Part shown: positions 43,381 through 52,815 of the stretch, piece by piece
How positions within the stretch are numbered: position 1 is the first letter of the stretch
Layout of the letters: every line of letters starts with the position of its first letter
From: CAVYXZ01 sp965223835
GTDB lineage: Bacteria > Chloroflexota > Anaerolineae > Aggregatilineales > Phototrophicaceae
Assembly (NCBI GenBank): GCA_965223835.1
Contig: CBDCXQ010000001.1
Location: forward strand, 2,294,001-2,358,000
DNA length: 64,000 nucleotides
Direction: 5' to 3'
Notes under the pieces: model-generated
What the model was told of the DNA's origin: nothing
The model's database searches: none
The model's input: only the letters and a program-made list of their open reading frames with translations
Position numbers and translations under genes: made by a program

Positions 43381-44625
43381 ATGCAGGATAAGCTGCGTAG
43401 TATTGACTCTTTGCTGGCACGCAATGAAGTCAAAAAAGCGGAGATCGCTATAGCACGCCACCTGCGCTCACCATTAACTGAGCTTGAGCGTGCCGATACG
43501 CTGATCTATCGCGCCCGTGCCCGTCTCAGCGGGGCACGACCAGCCGATGCGCTGGATGATTTACATGCTGCACAGAGCGCCATGATCGCAGAATTTGATC
43601 GGCCAGAAATCCTCGAGCTACAGGCTGATTGCTATCTGGCACGTTTCGAACTCGCCAGCGTCGGGTTCGCTGATCGGCAAGACATTGTTGAGGCTTTGCA
43701 AATCTACAAAGGCATCCTAAACCAGTATCCCGACTATCTAAACCAAGGATGGATTTATTACCAGCTAGGGCGCATCGCCCTCATCAACAATGATGTCGAC
43801 ATGGCGCAGCACTATTTCCAAAAATCACTGCTTACACCCAGTCATGTTCGGGCAATCACATCGTACTGTTATGAGCGAATGGGATTTATAGCTTTTTATG
43901 AACAACGTGATCTAACAGCCGCTCGTGGTTTTTTAAATAAAGCAATTGATACTTATCCGGTAGTTGAAGATCAAACCTGGTTGGTTCAAGTTTATATCTT
44001 ACAAAGCCGGGTTTTTAAAGACCGGCATGAGTATAAGAACGCACTGCTAGCCGCTGAACAAGCGGTTGCGGTTGCCAGTAGCACCGGGTCAGAGAATCGA
44101 TCCAGCCGGGCTGAAGCGCTCCTCACTGCTGGGGAGTTAATGGCTGGTTTTGCAGGCCGCGAAAATGAAACCATCTATTATTTACAACAGTTTATGCAAT
44201 ATAGCAGGAAGCCACTCGGAGTAGATGTTACATGGTCTCGGGTACATGAGGTACTTGGCGATTCCTACTTTCAACTGGGTCAATTTATGCTGGCGGCTGA
44301 GGCCTATGAGGCGGCGCTGCAATATAACCCCGATCATCCCTGGGCGATTTCACTCCATTATCGAATTGCCCAGAGTTATTATCAACAGAACGAATATGCT
44401 CAAACAATTGCCGCCGTTGAGCACTTAATTGCAATCGCTGCCTCTGAATACGAGCAAGTCAGTGATTATCGAGTATATGATATCCTTGGCAATGCGCAGT
44501 TCGCACTGGGAAATTATGCTGATGCAATGAATTCTTACCAGCAGGCGCTGGCGTTGGCACCTGTTAAAGCCGAAGGTGTTGAAAAGATCAGGCAATATTT
44601 GCGCTTTTCACAAGAGCTGAGTTGA
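43381..44625 (+). CDS. Tetratricopeptide-repeat protein
   Basis: A 414-aa soluble protein made largely of TPR helices. Repeats are visible at YLNQGWIYYQLGRIALINND, RAITSYCYERMGFIAFYEQR, SRVHEVLGDSYFQLGQFMLA, PWAISLHYRIAQSYYQQNEY and YRVYDILGNAQFALGNYADA. No signal peptide or catalytic motif. It lies alone between fabF and trmFO with its own promoter-like sequence. TPR proteins bind partner proteins; nothing in the context identifies one. Confidence 0.85.
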   Translation: MQDKLRSIDSLLARNEVKKAEIAIARHLRSPLTELERADTLIYRARARLSGARPADALDDLHAAQSAMIAEFDRPEILELQADCYLARFELASVGFADRQDIVEALQIYKGILNQYPDYLNQGWIYYQLGRIALINNDVDMAQHYFQKSLLTPSHVRAITSYCYERMGFIAFYEQRDLTAARGFLNKAIDTYPVVEDQTWLVQVYILQSRVFKDRHEYKNALLAAEQAVAVASSTGSENRSSRAEALLTAGELMAGFAGRENETIYYLQQFMQYSRKPLGVDVTWSRVHEVLGDSYFQLGQFMLAAEAYEAALQYNPDHPWAISLHYRIAQSYYQQNEYAQTIAAVEHLIAIAASEYEQVSDYRVYDILGNAQFALGNYADAMNSYQQALALAPVKAEGVEKIRQYLRFSQELS

Positions 44626-44670
44626 TCGTGATATTAGCATACAAATAGTATGGCATGTTGGGTGTATGAG

Positions 44671-46026
44671 ATGGCAGAGAAAGTAGCGATAATTGGCGGT
44701 GGTCTGGCTGGAACTGAGGCAGCGTGGCAACTGGCCCAACGTGATTTCGCGGTTGAATTGTATGAAATGCGCCCGAAAAAAACCACTGGGGCACATGTTT
44801 CAGACCGTTTAGCAGAATTAGTATGCAGCAATTCACTGGGATCGCGCCTTCCTGACAGGGCATCTGGCTTATTGCAGGCAGAAGTTAAACTGCTAAGGTC
44901 CCTGCTGTTAGAATCTGCGGAAAAATCAGCTGTCCCGGCTGGAGGCGCGTTAGCTGTTGATCGAGAGGTGTTTTCAAAACATGTTACCGATGCTATAGAG
45001 CAGCATCCATTGATAACGGTTATACGCCAGGAGATGACTCAAATCCCAGATGGTCCGACCATCATCGCAACCGGCCCATTGACCTCACCATCTCTGGCGC
45101 ATGAAATTAGCCAACTCAGCGGGCGAGAGTATCTTTATTTCTATGATGCACTGGCTCCTATCGTCACTGCAGACAGCATTGACATGTCTATTGCTTTCCG
45201 GGCCAGTCGCTATGATCGAGGCGAAGAAAGCGTTGGGGACTATATCAATTGTCCGCTAAGTAAAGAGGAATATGAACGGTTTGTGGCGGCATTGCTGGCA
45301 TCGGATCGGGCTGAACTACGAGACTTTGAACGTGAAGACCCGCAGTTTTTCGAGCGCTGTGTTCCAATTGAACATCTGGCTGAGCGTGGACCAGATACGT
45401 TGGCCTATGGGCCCATGCGACCGGTCGGCTTGCGCGATCCACGCACAGGAAAACGTCCTCATGCAGTAGTTCAACTCCGACAAGATAATCTTGCTGGCAG
45501 CTTATATAATCTCGTTGGTTTCCAAACCAATATTCGATGGGGGCAGCAAGCGGAAGTGTTGCGGCTCATACCAGGTTTGGAAAATGCCGAGTTTATCCGC
45601 ATGGGCCAGATGCATCGCAATACATTTATCAATTCCCCTACCCTCTTAGAACCAACAATGCAGTTTAGAAATCGTGAGAACCTCTATTTTGCCGGTCAGA
45701 TTGTAGGTGTTGAAGGTTATGTGGGCAATATAGCAACTGGCCTTGTCGCGGCACTGAATGTCGCTTATAAACTCACTGGACAGTCGGCTTGTATTTTGCC
45801 GCAAACGACCATGTTGGGTGCACTTTGTCATTACGTCACTCATGCTGAGCCAAAAGATTTCCAGCCCATGAAAGCCAACTTTGGAATCTTACCGCCTCTG
45901 GCTGATCGGGTAAAAAATAAACGAGATCGTTACCAGGCTTATGCTCGGCGGTCGCTAATGGACCTGGAAACGACGGTTCAGCAAATTAATGACCCCTATC
46001 TCAATGTAAGTGTCGCCGAGATTTAG
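44671..46026 (+). CDS. trmFO: Methylenetetrahydrofolate-dependent tRNA-(uracil-54) methyltransferase TrmFO
   Basis: A 451-aa FAD- and folate-dependent enzyme that makes ribothymidine at position 54 of tRNA. The FAD motif is VAIIGGGLAGTEAAWQLA (residues 5-22), and the two functional cysteines known in the family are in ELVCSNSLGS (Cys52) and DYINCPLSKEEY (Cys194). GFQTNIRWGQQAEVLRLIPG, NTFINSPTLLEP and VEGYVGNIATG are further signatures. The ATG at 44671 begins at the conserved N-terminus; 7 more codons upstream are open. This replaces TrmA, as usual for Gram-positive-type and many deep-branching bacteria. Confidence 0.96.
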   Translation: MAEKVAIIGGGLAGTEAAWQLAQRDFAVELYEMRPKKTTGAHVSDRLAELVCSNSLGSRLPDRASGLLQAEVKLLRSLLLESAEKSAVPAGGALAVDREVFSKHVTDAIEQHPLITVIRQEMTQIPDGPTIIATGPLTSPSLAHEISQLSGREYLYFYDALAPIVTADSIDMSIAFRASRYDRGEESVGDYINCPLSKEEYERFVAALLASDRAELRDFEREDPQFFERCVPIEHLAERGPDTLAYGPMRPVGLRDPRTGKRPHAVVQLRQDNLAGSLYNLVGFQTNIRWGQQAEVLRLIPGLENAEFIRMGQMHRNTFINSPTLLEPTMQFRNRENLYFAGQIVGVEGYVGNIATGLVAALNVAYKLTGQSACILPQTTMLGALCHYVTHAEPKDFQPMKANFGILPPLADRVKNKRDRYQAYARRSLMDLETTVQQINDPYLNVSVAEI

Positions 46027-46069
46027 CCTACAATAAAGTATAGGATTACAATAGCAGAAAGAACACGGA

Positions 46070-47290
46070 ATGACTGATCTGGGTCAATGGCTTGAGACTT
46101 ACATGGACGCGCTCATCGATGCTGCGCTCACTGGGCTTTCCCAGGATGAAACCCAGCAAAGTCAGGTTGCCGAGTCAATCACCGCATTCTTTCAAAGTGT
46201 ATTGCAGGCAGTGCTCCATCAAGACTCGGAGCCGATCTATAAGGTGTTGGATGCCTGGGTTGCAGTGCGGAGCGCCCCGACAGAAGGCGAATTAACGCGG
46301 TTACTGCCAGTAGTCATCAAGCTTAAACAAATACACTCTGACCTGATTTGCCAGTTGAGCAGCGACGAACAAGCTGTAAGGTTGTTGACAGCGACAGAAA
46401 AAGTCTATGATCCAGCAATAATCTACCTATCGAATCTTGAGGCGGATGCAGTTTTGAATCATATGCGTCAACAACTGGAAGCCGCACAACTGGAACTTGA
46501 CCGTCTCGACAAGAGTAAATCCGACTTTATCGAGGTCGCCGCACATGAATTGCGCACGCCGATCACGTTAGTAGAAGGGTATGCGAACATGCTGCGGACC
46601 AGCGTTCCGAATGGCGAGAGCGACCCAACGGTTGCCCCTCTATTAGACGGCATTGAAGGCGGTGTTACCCGTTTGCGCGAGATTATTCGTGATATGCTCG
46701 ATGTTTCGATCATTTCTTTGGGGATGATTGAATTATACATTCAACCTGCATGGTTCTCGCACATCATGCAGGCTGTCGAACGCAGCATCCACGAACAAGT
46801 CACAGAGCGCAACGTTGAACTCGTCATTGAATACGATACACTGCCCAAAGCGGCGACTTATGGTGACCCAGAAAGATTATTGCAAGTTTTCCAGAAGATT
46901 GTCATGAATGCCATCAAATACACGCCCGATGGTGGTCAAGTGCGGGTGACCGCACGACAATTAACGAGCTTTACCGATATTATGGTTATTGACAATGGCA
47001 TCGGGATTGACGCCGACAATCTGACGCGGATATTTTCCATGTTTTCGACGATCGGCGATGCCGCGCTTCATTCGAGTGGTAAGGCAAAATTCCGAGGCGG
47101 TGGTCCAGGATTGGGCCTTTTTATCTCGAAGGGGATCATCGAGGCTCATGGTGGGAATATTTGGGCAGAAAGCCAGGGTTACGATGAAGTTGCCTGTTAT
47201 GGTAGTACGTTCCATATTCTGGTCCCTATGCGCGGTCCAACGGCAGATGATAGAATGAGTATGGAGCCTGCGAACCACCAGGATGAGTGA
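46070..47290 (+). CDS. Cytoplasmic sensor histidine kinase
   Basis: A 406-aa kinase. The first 130 residues are helical, resembling an all-alpha RsbR/RsbT-like N-terminal region (AESITAFFQSVLQAVLHQDS), which is only a guess at its type. A coiled-coil then leads to HisKA with His159 in VAAHELRTPITLVEGY and a HATPase domain (MNAIKYTPDGG; VIDNGIGIDADNL; GGGPGLGLFISKGIIEAHGG). There is no membrane segment and no adjacent response regulator, so it is an orphan kinase. The next gene starts 6 bp after its stop. Confidence 0.9.
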   Translation: MTDLGQWLETYMDALIDAALTGLSQDETQQSQVAESITAFFQSVLQAVLHQDSEPIYKVLDAWVAVRSAPTEGELTRLLPVVIKLKQIHSDLICQLSSDEQAVRLLTATEKVYDPAIIYLSNLEADAVLNHMRQQLEAAQLELDRLDKSKSDFIEVAAHELRTPITLVEGYANMLRTSVPNGESDPTVAPLLDGIEGGVTRLREIIRDMLDVSIISLGMIELYIQPAWFSHIMQAVERSIHEQVTERNVELVIEYDTLPKAATYGDPERLLQVFQKIVMNAIKYTPDGGQVRVTARQLTSFTDIMVIDNGIGIDADNLTRIFSMFSTIGDAALHSSGKAKFRGGGPGLGLFISKGIIEAHGGNIWAESQGYDEVACYGSTFHILVPMRGPTADDRMSMEPANHQDE

Positions 47291-47296
47291 ACCAGC

Positions 47297-48466
47297 GTGA
47301 TCGAACCCGCCGACCGTCTAAAAAAATTACCAGCCTATGTTTTCACCACAATCGGTCAACAAATTCGGGCGCTAGAAGGTCAAGGTCACAAGGTAATCCG
47401 TTTGGATGCAGGTGTCCCCGATGGTATGCCGCCCTTCCCAGTGATGCAAACCCTCACAAAAGTTGCGCAGCAACCCCATGTACATGGTTATTCTGGCGAA
47501 GCAGGCAGTCGAAAGTTACGCAGGGCGATAGCTGGATATTACGATCGACGTTTTCAGGTTAAGCTCGATCCAAATACCCAAATATTGCCGTTGTTAGGCT
47601 CTAAGGAAGGGCTTGTTAACTTAAGTTTGGCCTATCTGAATCCCGGAGATAAGGCATTCATCCCTGATCCTTCCTACCCGGCTTATAGTCGGGGTGTTGC
47701 GCTGGCTGATGGCGAGGCGTGTCCGATGCCACTCACGCCGGACAATAATTTTTTACCAGATTTACAGGCGATTTCTCAGGTTGACGCCAATCGCGCCCGG
47801 ATGCTCTGGATAAACTATCCCAACAACCCAACCGGGGCTGTCGCCGATCTTAGTTATTATCAGGAAGTTGTCGATTTCTGTATTGCCCATAACATTTTAT
47901 TGGTTTCTGATAATCCATATGTTGAGCTAACTTTTGATGGCTTTCAAGCTGGTAGTGTGCTACAGGCCACCGATGCACTCCACTGCTGTGTCGAATTTAT
48001 GACATTTTCGAAGAGCTTTAACATGGCCGGTTGGCGACTGGGAGCGGCGGTAGGCAATCCAGCGACCATTAAACTATTATCTCAACTGAAGCGTACCATT
48101 GATGCTGGTCATTTCATCCCCATTTATGAAGCGGGCGTCACGGCGCTGGAGCAGACTCCTGACGACTGGAGGCATGGGCACCGCCAAGTTTATCAACAGC
48201 GCCGGGATTGGGTCTTGGATGCACTCCCAACGATTGGGTTGAGCGCCCACAAGCCGCAGGGATCAATGTTTGTGTGGGCAGAGGTTAACGAAGGGAATGG
48301 CCTTCGATATGCGCAAGAAGCCCTGGAGCACGCTCATGTGTCGCTTACACCCGGAGAGACTTTTGGCTTCAGTTCTAAACGTTTTGTCCGCATCAGCCTG
48401 GGGATGCGTGACGATCAATTACAACTCGCTTTAGATCGTTTAAAGGATTGGCATTCAGCCAGATAG
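47297..48466 (+). CDS. Class I/II PLP-dependent aminotransferase
   Basis: A 389-aa fold-type I aminotransferase. PLP contacts are clear: Asn177 in NYPNNPTG, Asp205 and Tyr208 in SDNPYVEL, and the Schiff-base Lys239 in FSKSFNMAGWRLG. The sequence is closest in feel to the LL-diaminopimelate/aspartate/alanine aminotransferase group (AGVPDGMPPFPV, YSGEAGSRKLRRAIAGYY, VPDPSYPAY-like), but the substrate cannot be settled. Start is GTG at 47297. It lies 6 bp after a histidine kinase and 8 bp before hflX, in a compact operon. Confidence 0.9.
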   Translation: MIEPADRLKKLPAYVFTTIGQQIRALEGQGHKVIRLDAGVPDGMPPFPVMQTLTKVAQQPHVHGYSGEAGSRKLRRAIAGYYDRRFQVKLDPNTQILPLLGSKEGLVNLSLAYLNPGDKAFIPDPSYPAYSRGVALADGEACPMPLTPDNNFLPDLQAISQVDANRARMLWINYPNNPTGAVADLSYYQEVVDFCIAHNILLVSDNPYVELTFDGFQAGSVLQATDALHCCVEFMTFSKSFNMAGWRLGAAVGNPATIKLLSQLKRTIDAGHFIPIYEAGVTALEQTPDDWRHGHRQVYQQRRDWVLDALPTIGLSAHKPQGSMFVWAEVNEGNGLRYAQEALEHAHVSLTPGETFGFSSKRFVRISLGMRDDQLQLALDRLKDWHSAR

Positions 48467-48474
48467 AGAGATTT

Positions 48475-49779
48475 ATGGCGGATCATCAAATAATTAGTCA
48501 TGAGCGTGAGCGTGTTTTTCTGGTTGGCGCAACTGTAAAGGGTGAACACCCCCTACTCTCGATTGCGGACTCGTTGGCCGAGTTAGCGCTTCTGGCGGAT
48601 ACAGCGGGCATGGATGTGGTCGGTCAGGCAAGCCAACAGGTCAGTAAGATTGACCCGGCCACCTTTATTGGTTCGGGTAAAATAGAAGCGATTCGCGAAG
48701 AGGTAATGGCCTTAGAAGCTAAAGTCGTCATTTTTGATGACGAATTATCACCACGTCATCAGCGTGAACTTGAGAAACGCTTTGGCGAAGATATCAAGCT
48801 ATTGGATCGTTCGGCCCTCATCCTGGATATTTTCGCTCAACACGCCAGCACACGTGAAGGCGCTTTACAGGTTGAATTGGCACAATATGAGTATCGATTG
48901 CCCCGGTTAACCCGTCAGTGGACGCATTTAGCGCGTCAGGCTGGTGGTGGCGCAGTGCGTGGAGGCAGCGGCGGCGTTGGGCTACGTGGTCCAGGCGAAA
49001 CTCAGCTTGAAGTTGATCGCCGTGAGATTGGCCGTAAGATTAGCAAACTGAAACGTGATCTCGAACAAGTACGAGCACATCGTGGCCGACATCGGGCACA
49101 GCGCACCCGCTCCCGCATCCCGGTCGTCTCATTAGTCGGCTATACGAATGCAGGCAAATCAACGTTGTTTCGCGCATTGACCGGATCCAATGTTTATGTC
49201 GCTGATCAGCTTTTCGCTACACTGGACCCCACAACACGTCGTGTAACCCTACCTTCAGGCCGTCAAGTGCTCTTAACTGATACTGTCGGTTTCATCCAGA
49301 AGCTGCCCACAACGCTGGTTGCTGCATTTCGGGCCACGCTTGAAGAGGTGATAGAGGCCGACATCATTTTACATGTGGTGGATGCTGCCCACCCAAATGT
49401 CATTCAGCACATTGATGCTGTAGATGACACATTAGCCGAATTGGAAACCCCCGCCGTACCTCATATTCTCGTGTGGAATAAGATGGATCTGGTTGAGTTT
49501 CCACCCGAATTAGTCGATCTTGAAGACTTTGTGGGTGAAGCACATGTCTCTGCACTGCAGAATACGGGGCTAGATGAGTTATTGGTTGCAATTGAAGAAG
49601 CGATTGCTCATGCCGCGTACACCATCACATTGCAGCTGCCCTATGACCGGGGCGATCTGGTTTCTTATCTTCACGATACCGCAACCATTGAAACCACCGA
49701 GCATACTGCTGACGGCGTTGTTATCACTGCCCGTTTGACACCAGAACTTTTTGATCGCTACAAAGAATATCAGGTCTGA
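48475..49779 (+). CDS. hflX: Ribosome-associated GTPase HflX
   Basis: A 434-aa GTPase that splits stalled ribosomes. The N-terminal HflX domain has DPATFIGSGKIEAI and FDDELSPRHQRELEKRFG, and the glycine-rich GGVGLRGPGETQLE precedes the helical linker. G1 is GYTNAGKST (residues 222-230), G3 DTVGFIQKLP, G4 WNKMD. A C-terminal ferredoxin-like part follows. The ATG at 48475 has AGAGAG just upstream; the open frame reaches 9 codons further into the aminotransferase gene. Confidence 0.96.
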   Translation: MADHQIISHERERVFLVGATVKGEHPLLSIADSLAELALLADTAGMDVVGQASQQVSKIDPATFIGSGKIEAIREEVMALEAKVVIFDDELSPRHQRELEKRFGEDIKLLDRSALILDIFAQHASTREGALQVELAQYEYRLPRLTRQWTHLARQAGGGAVRGGSGGVGLRGPGETQLEVDRREIGRKISKLKRDLEQVRAHRGRHRAQRTRSRIPVVSLVGYTNAGKSTLFRALTGSNVYVADQLFATLDPTTRRVTLPSGRQVLLTDTVGFIQKLPTTLVAAFRATLEEVIEADIILHVVDAAHPNVIQHIDAVDDTLAELETPAVPHILVWNKMDLVEFPPELVDLEDFVGEAHVSALQNTGLDELLVAIEEAIAHAAYTITLQLPYDRGDLVSYLHDTATIETTEHTADGVVITARLTPELFDRYKEYQV

Positions 49780-49787
49780 GGTGCGAT

Positions 49788-50033
49788 ATGCTGAAGTGGA
49801 TTGATCAATCACCAACCCTGGCTCGGCTGTTAGAGCGCGTCTCCAGCATCGTAACTCGACAGCGCGGCTTGCCAGTTGTTATTGGCATTGTTTTTGTGAT
49901 AATCAGCTTAATCTTGCAGTCTGTCAATGTCTATGCCAATAGTCTTGTCCTGGATCTGGTCGGCGTGATTGTACTCCATGTTGGCATCCTGGCAGCGCTG
50001 ATCGGATTGTTATTGGCTGAAGCGTTAGGTTGA
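49788..50033 (+). CDS. Small membrane protein, two predicted transmembrane segments
   Basis: An 81-aa protein with an amphipathic N-terminus (WIDQSPTLARLLERVSSIVT) and two hydrophobic stretches (LPVVIGIVFVIISLILQSV and LVLDLVGVIVLHVGILAALI). GAGG lies 6 nt before the ATG; the gene sits 8 bp after hflX and 3 bp before the next gene, which supports expression. I do not recognise the family. Confidence 0.7.
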   Translation: MLKWIDQSPTLARLLERVSSIVTRQRGLPVVIGIVFVIISLILQSVNVYANSLVLDLVGVIVLHVGILAALIGLLLAEALG

Positions 50034-50036
50034 GTT

Positions 50037-51107
50037 TTGGATATTACCTATCGGGTTGTTACAGATTTTGACGACCTTGAACAAGTTGTTGACCTTGAAA
50101 TCGAAATCTGGACAGCAGATGCCCGTGATGCAGTTCCCGCCCATATTCTGCACACTCTTACACTCAATGGTAGTGTGCTAGTTGTCGCTGAAGCTGGACC
50201 AGAGATGGTTGGTTTATGTCTCGGCTCTGCCGCCCGCCAGGCAAAGTCATGGTATTTATGGTCGCATATGGCCGGTGTCCATCCAGATTATCAAGGGCAA
50301 GGCATCGGATTTCAACTCAAACAGATGCAGCGTGATTGGGCACTCCATAACGGCTATAAAGAGATTCGCTGGACCTTTGATCCGTTACAGCGGGGCAACG
50401 CCAATTTTAATATTCATAAGTTGGGTGCGACTGCCAATCGGTATCATATCAACTATTATGGCAAAATGATGGATGGCATCAATGCTGGCTTGCCTTCCGA
50501 CCGATTGGAAGTGAGCTGGCAGTTGAAACGCAATATCCGAGCCAACGTTCCTAAACAGAACATGACAATCGATGCCGCCGCCATCTGGCTTAAAAGAAGT
50601 TCGCCTGATAACAAACCACAACTGCTTATAGCTGATGCTAGTTCAAATCGTGGATATGTTGAAATCCCGGAGAATATTAGTGAGCTAAAACGCCAAACGC
50701 CCGAACTGGCTCTGCAATGGCGTCTGGCGCTACGCGACATGCTCAAAACAGCCTTCAGGCGAGGTTACACAATTACTGATTTTGTGCCGGTTAATGACCG
50801 CTGGTATTATTGCCTGACTGCCCCACAACCCTGGTACATGTATGTGGTCGAATGTGCTGATGGCTCGTTGTATACCGGCATTACCAACCATGTTGAAAAG
50901 CGCATCAAGAAACATAACACTGGCAAAGGTGCGGCCTATACTGTGAGCCGACGCCCGGTCAGCCTACTGGCAACCTGGAAATTTATTGATCGGAGTGCGG
51001 CATTAAAGTCTGAAGCGGCATTCAAAAAACAGTCGCGCCCCGCCAAACTGGCACAAATTACCGCTCAAACCAACTATCAGGGTGGTGAGTTCGTCAAATC
51101 GCCCTAA
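50037..51107 (+). CDS. Fusion of GNAT acetyltransferase and GIY-YIG nuclease-type domain
   Basis: A 356-aa uninterrupted frame. Residues 1-260 match the predicted GNAT family COG3375: acetyl-CoA loop VHPDYQGQGIGFQLK (81-95), FDPLQRGNANFNIHKLGA and YYGKMMDGINAGLPSDRL. Residues 266-345 form a GIY-YIG domain of the small UPF0213/YhbQ type: YVVECADGSLYTGI (268-282), Arg289 in VEKRIKKHN and Glu326 in ALKSEAAFK occupy the catalytic Arg and Glu positions. The domains usually occur as separate proteins. Start is TTG at 50037, 3 bp after the small membrane protein. The joint function is unknown; DNA repair or nucleic-acid modification is a guess. Confidence 0.85.
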   Translation: MDITYRVVTDFDDLEQVVDLEIEIWTADARDAVPAHILHTLTLNGSVLVVAEAGPEMVGLCLGSAARQAKSWYLWSHMAGVHPDYQGQGIGFQLKQMQRDWALHNGYKEIRWTFDPLQRGNANFNIHKLGATANRYHINYYGKMMDGINAGLPSDRLEVSWQLKRNIRANVPKQNMTIDAAAIWLKRSSPDNKPQLLIADASSNRGYVEIPENISELKRQTPELALQWRLALRDMLKTAFRRGYTITDFVPVNDRWYYCLTAPQPWYMYVVECADGSLYTGITNHVEKRIKKHNTGKGAAYTVSRRPVSLLATWKFIDRSAALKSEAAFKKQSRPAKLAQITAQTNYQGGEFVKSP

Positions 51108-51173
51108 TGAATTGTGATGATTCTGGTTATTATGTACCCCTCTTTTCCCAGTTAAAGAATGCTAAGTTTGATT

Positions 51174-51201
51174 TTGTGCTGTTGGGCTGACATGGTACAA
51201 T
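51174..51201 (+). promoter_or_regulatory. Putative promoter of the amino-acid ABC transporter genes
   Basis: TTGTGC (51174-51179), a 16-bp spacer and TACAAT (51196-51201), preceded by TGG. Transcription would start near 51208, about 42 nt before the ATG with its AGGAG. Confidence 0.45.
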
Positions 51202-51249
51202 CCCAACCTGTGACATTAAGTTCCATTAAATGAATTCAGGAGATTCCTA

Positions 51250-52755
51250 ATGCTGAGACAGAATAAACTGTTGATTGTTTTGGTATTGCTACTGACAATG
51301 ATCTCATTCGCCCAGGCTCAAGACGAATTACCGGATCTGGAAGGGGCGACGATTACGGTGGCGGTGGAGAATGCGTATCTGCCGTTCAACTTCATTGACC
51401 CGGAGACGGGTGAAGCCGATGGCTGGGATTACGATGCGCTCAACGAAATCTGTGCGCGGCTCAACTGTGAGCCAGAGTTCATCGAAACGGCCTGGGATGG
51501 CATGATCCTGGCAGTCGCCAATGGCGAGTATGACATGGCCGCTGATGGGATCACCATCACCGAGGAACGCGCTGAGATCGTTGACTTCTCCGAGGGCTAC
51601 ATCACACTGGAACAGGTGTTGCTGGGTCGGGTGGATGAAGAGCGCTTCACCGATGCTGATAGTTTAGTCGCCGCTGAGGACCTGATGGTGGGCGTGCAAC
51701 CGGGAACGACCAACTACTTCGTGGCGCTGGACCTGGTGGGCGAAGACCGGCTGGTGACGTATGAAACCTTCCCGGTAGCGGTGCAAGCCCTGATCGCGGG
51801 TGATGTGGATGTGGTGGTGATGGACGATGTGGCGGGTCAAGGCTATGTCGGTGTCAATGCGGACCGGGTCAAACTGGTTGGTGAGCCGCTGACAGCAACT
51901 GAGGCATTGGGCTTCATCTTCCCGCCCGGTTCGGAACTGACCGAAGCGGTGAACGCGGCGCTGGCGAGTATGGCCGACGATGGCACCCTCGACGCCATCA
52001 ACAACAAATGGTTCCTCGGCGCCGCTGACGAAGAGATGATGGAATTACCGGATCTGGAAGGGGCGACGATTACGGTGGCGGTGGAGAATGCGTATCTGCC
52101 GTTCAACTTCATTGACCCGGAGACGGGTGAAGCCGATGGCTGGGATTACGATGCGCTCAACGAAATCTGTGCGCGGCTCAACTGTGAGCCAGAGTTCATC
52201 GAAACGGCCTGGGATGGCATGATCCTGGCAGTCGCCAATGGCGAGTATGACATGGCCGCTGATGGGATCACCATCACCGAGGAACGCGCTGAGATCGTTG
52301 ACTTCTCCGAGGGCTACATCACACTGGAACAGGTGTTGCTGGGTCGGGTGGATGAAGAGCGCTTCACCGATGCTGATAGTTTAGTCGCCGCTGAGGACCT
52401 GATGGTGGGCGTGCAACCGGGAACGACCAACTACTTCGTGGCGCTGGACCTGGTGGGCGAAGACCGGCTGGTGACGTATGAAACCTTCCCGGTAGCGGTG
52501 CAAGCCCTGATCGCGGGTGATGTGGATGTGGTGGTGATGGACGATGTGGCGGGTCAAGGCTATGTCGGTGTCAATGCGGACCGGGTCAAACTGGTTGGTG
52601 AGCCGCTGACAGCAACTGAGGCATTGGGCTTCATCTTCCCGCCCGGTTCGGAACTGACCGAAGCGGTGAACGCGGCGCTGGCGAGTATGGCCGACGATGG
52701 CACCCTCGACGCCATCAACAACAAATGGTTCCTCGGCGCCGCTGACGAAGAATAA
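51250..52755 (+). CDS. Amino-acid ABC transporter binding protein with two identical solute-binding domains
   Basis: A 501-aa family 3 (polar amino acid) solute-binding protein. After a signal peptide ending at AQAQD (residue 24), two complete SBP domains follow: residues 26-262 and 265-501, joined by Met-Met. They are identical in protein sequence, and the coding DNA is identical over 710 bp. Each has family features: YLPFNFIDPETGEADGWDYD, AWDGMILAVANGEYDMAADG, ITITEERAEIVDFSEGY, VGVQPGTTNYF and DDGTLDAINNKWF. AGGAG lies 7 nt before the ATG. There is no lipobox, so tethering is unclear. A permease gene follows at 52816; no ATPase is nearby. Confidence 0.93.
   Translation: MLRQNKLLIVLVLLLTMISFAQAQDELPDLEGATITVAVENAYLPFNFIDPETGEADGWDYDALNEICARLNCEPEFIETAWDGMILAVANGEYDMAADGITITEERAEIVDFSEGYITLEQVLLGRVDEERFTDADSLVAAEDLMVGVQPGTTNYFVALDLVGEDRLVTYETFPVAVQALIAGDVDVVVMDDVAGQGYVGVNADRVKLVGEPLTATEALGFIFPPGSELTEAVNAALASMADDGTLDAINNKWFLGAADEEMMELPDLEGATITVAVENAYLPFNFIDPETGEADGWDYDALNEICARLNCEPEFIETAWDGMILAVANGEYDMAADGITITEERAEIVDFSEGYITLEQVLLGRVDEERFTDADSLVAAEDLMVGVQPGTTNYFVALDLVGEDRLVTYETFPVAVQALIAGDVDVVVMDDVAGQGYVGVNADRVKLVGEPLTATEALGFIFPPGSELTEAVNAALASMADDGTLDAINNKWFLGAADEE
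51325..52751 (+). repeat. Exact 710-bp direct repeat encoding two solute-binding domains
   Basis: Copy 1 (51325-52034) and copy 2 (52042-52751) matched base for base when read line against line; the offset is 717 bp (239 codons), so frame is kept. Seven bases separate them. The copies are visibly richer in G+C than the flanks (51721-51780 has 39 G/C of 60; 50521-50580, in a neighbouring gene, has 29 of 60). Confidence 0.97.
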
Positions 52756-52815
52756 ATAAACGCTGTCAATATGGGGGTGTTCCAGGACATCCCCTTTACT
52801 TCGGAGATAAGCATC

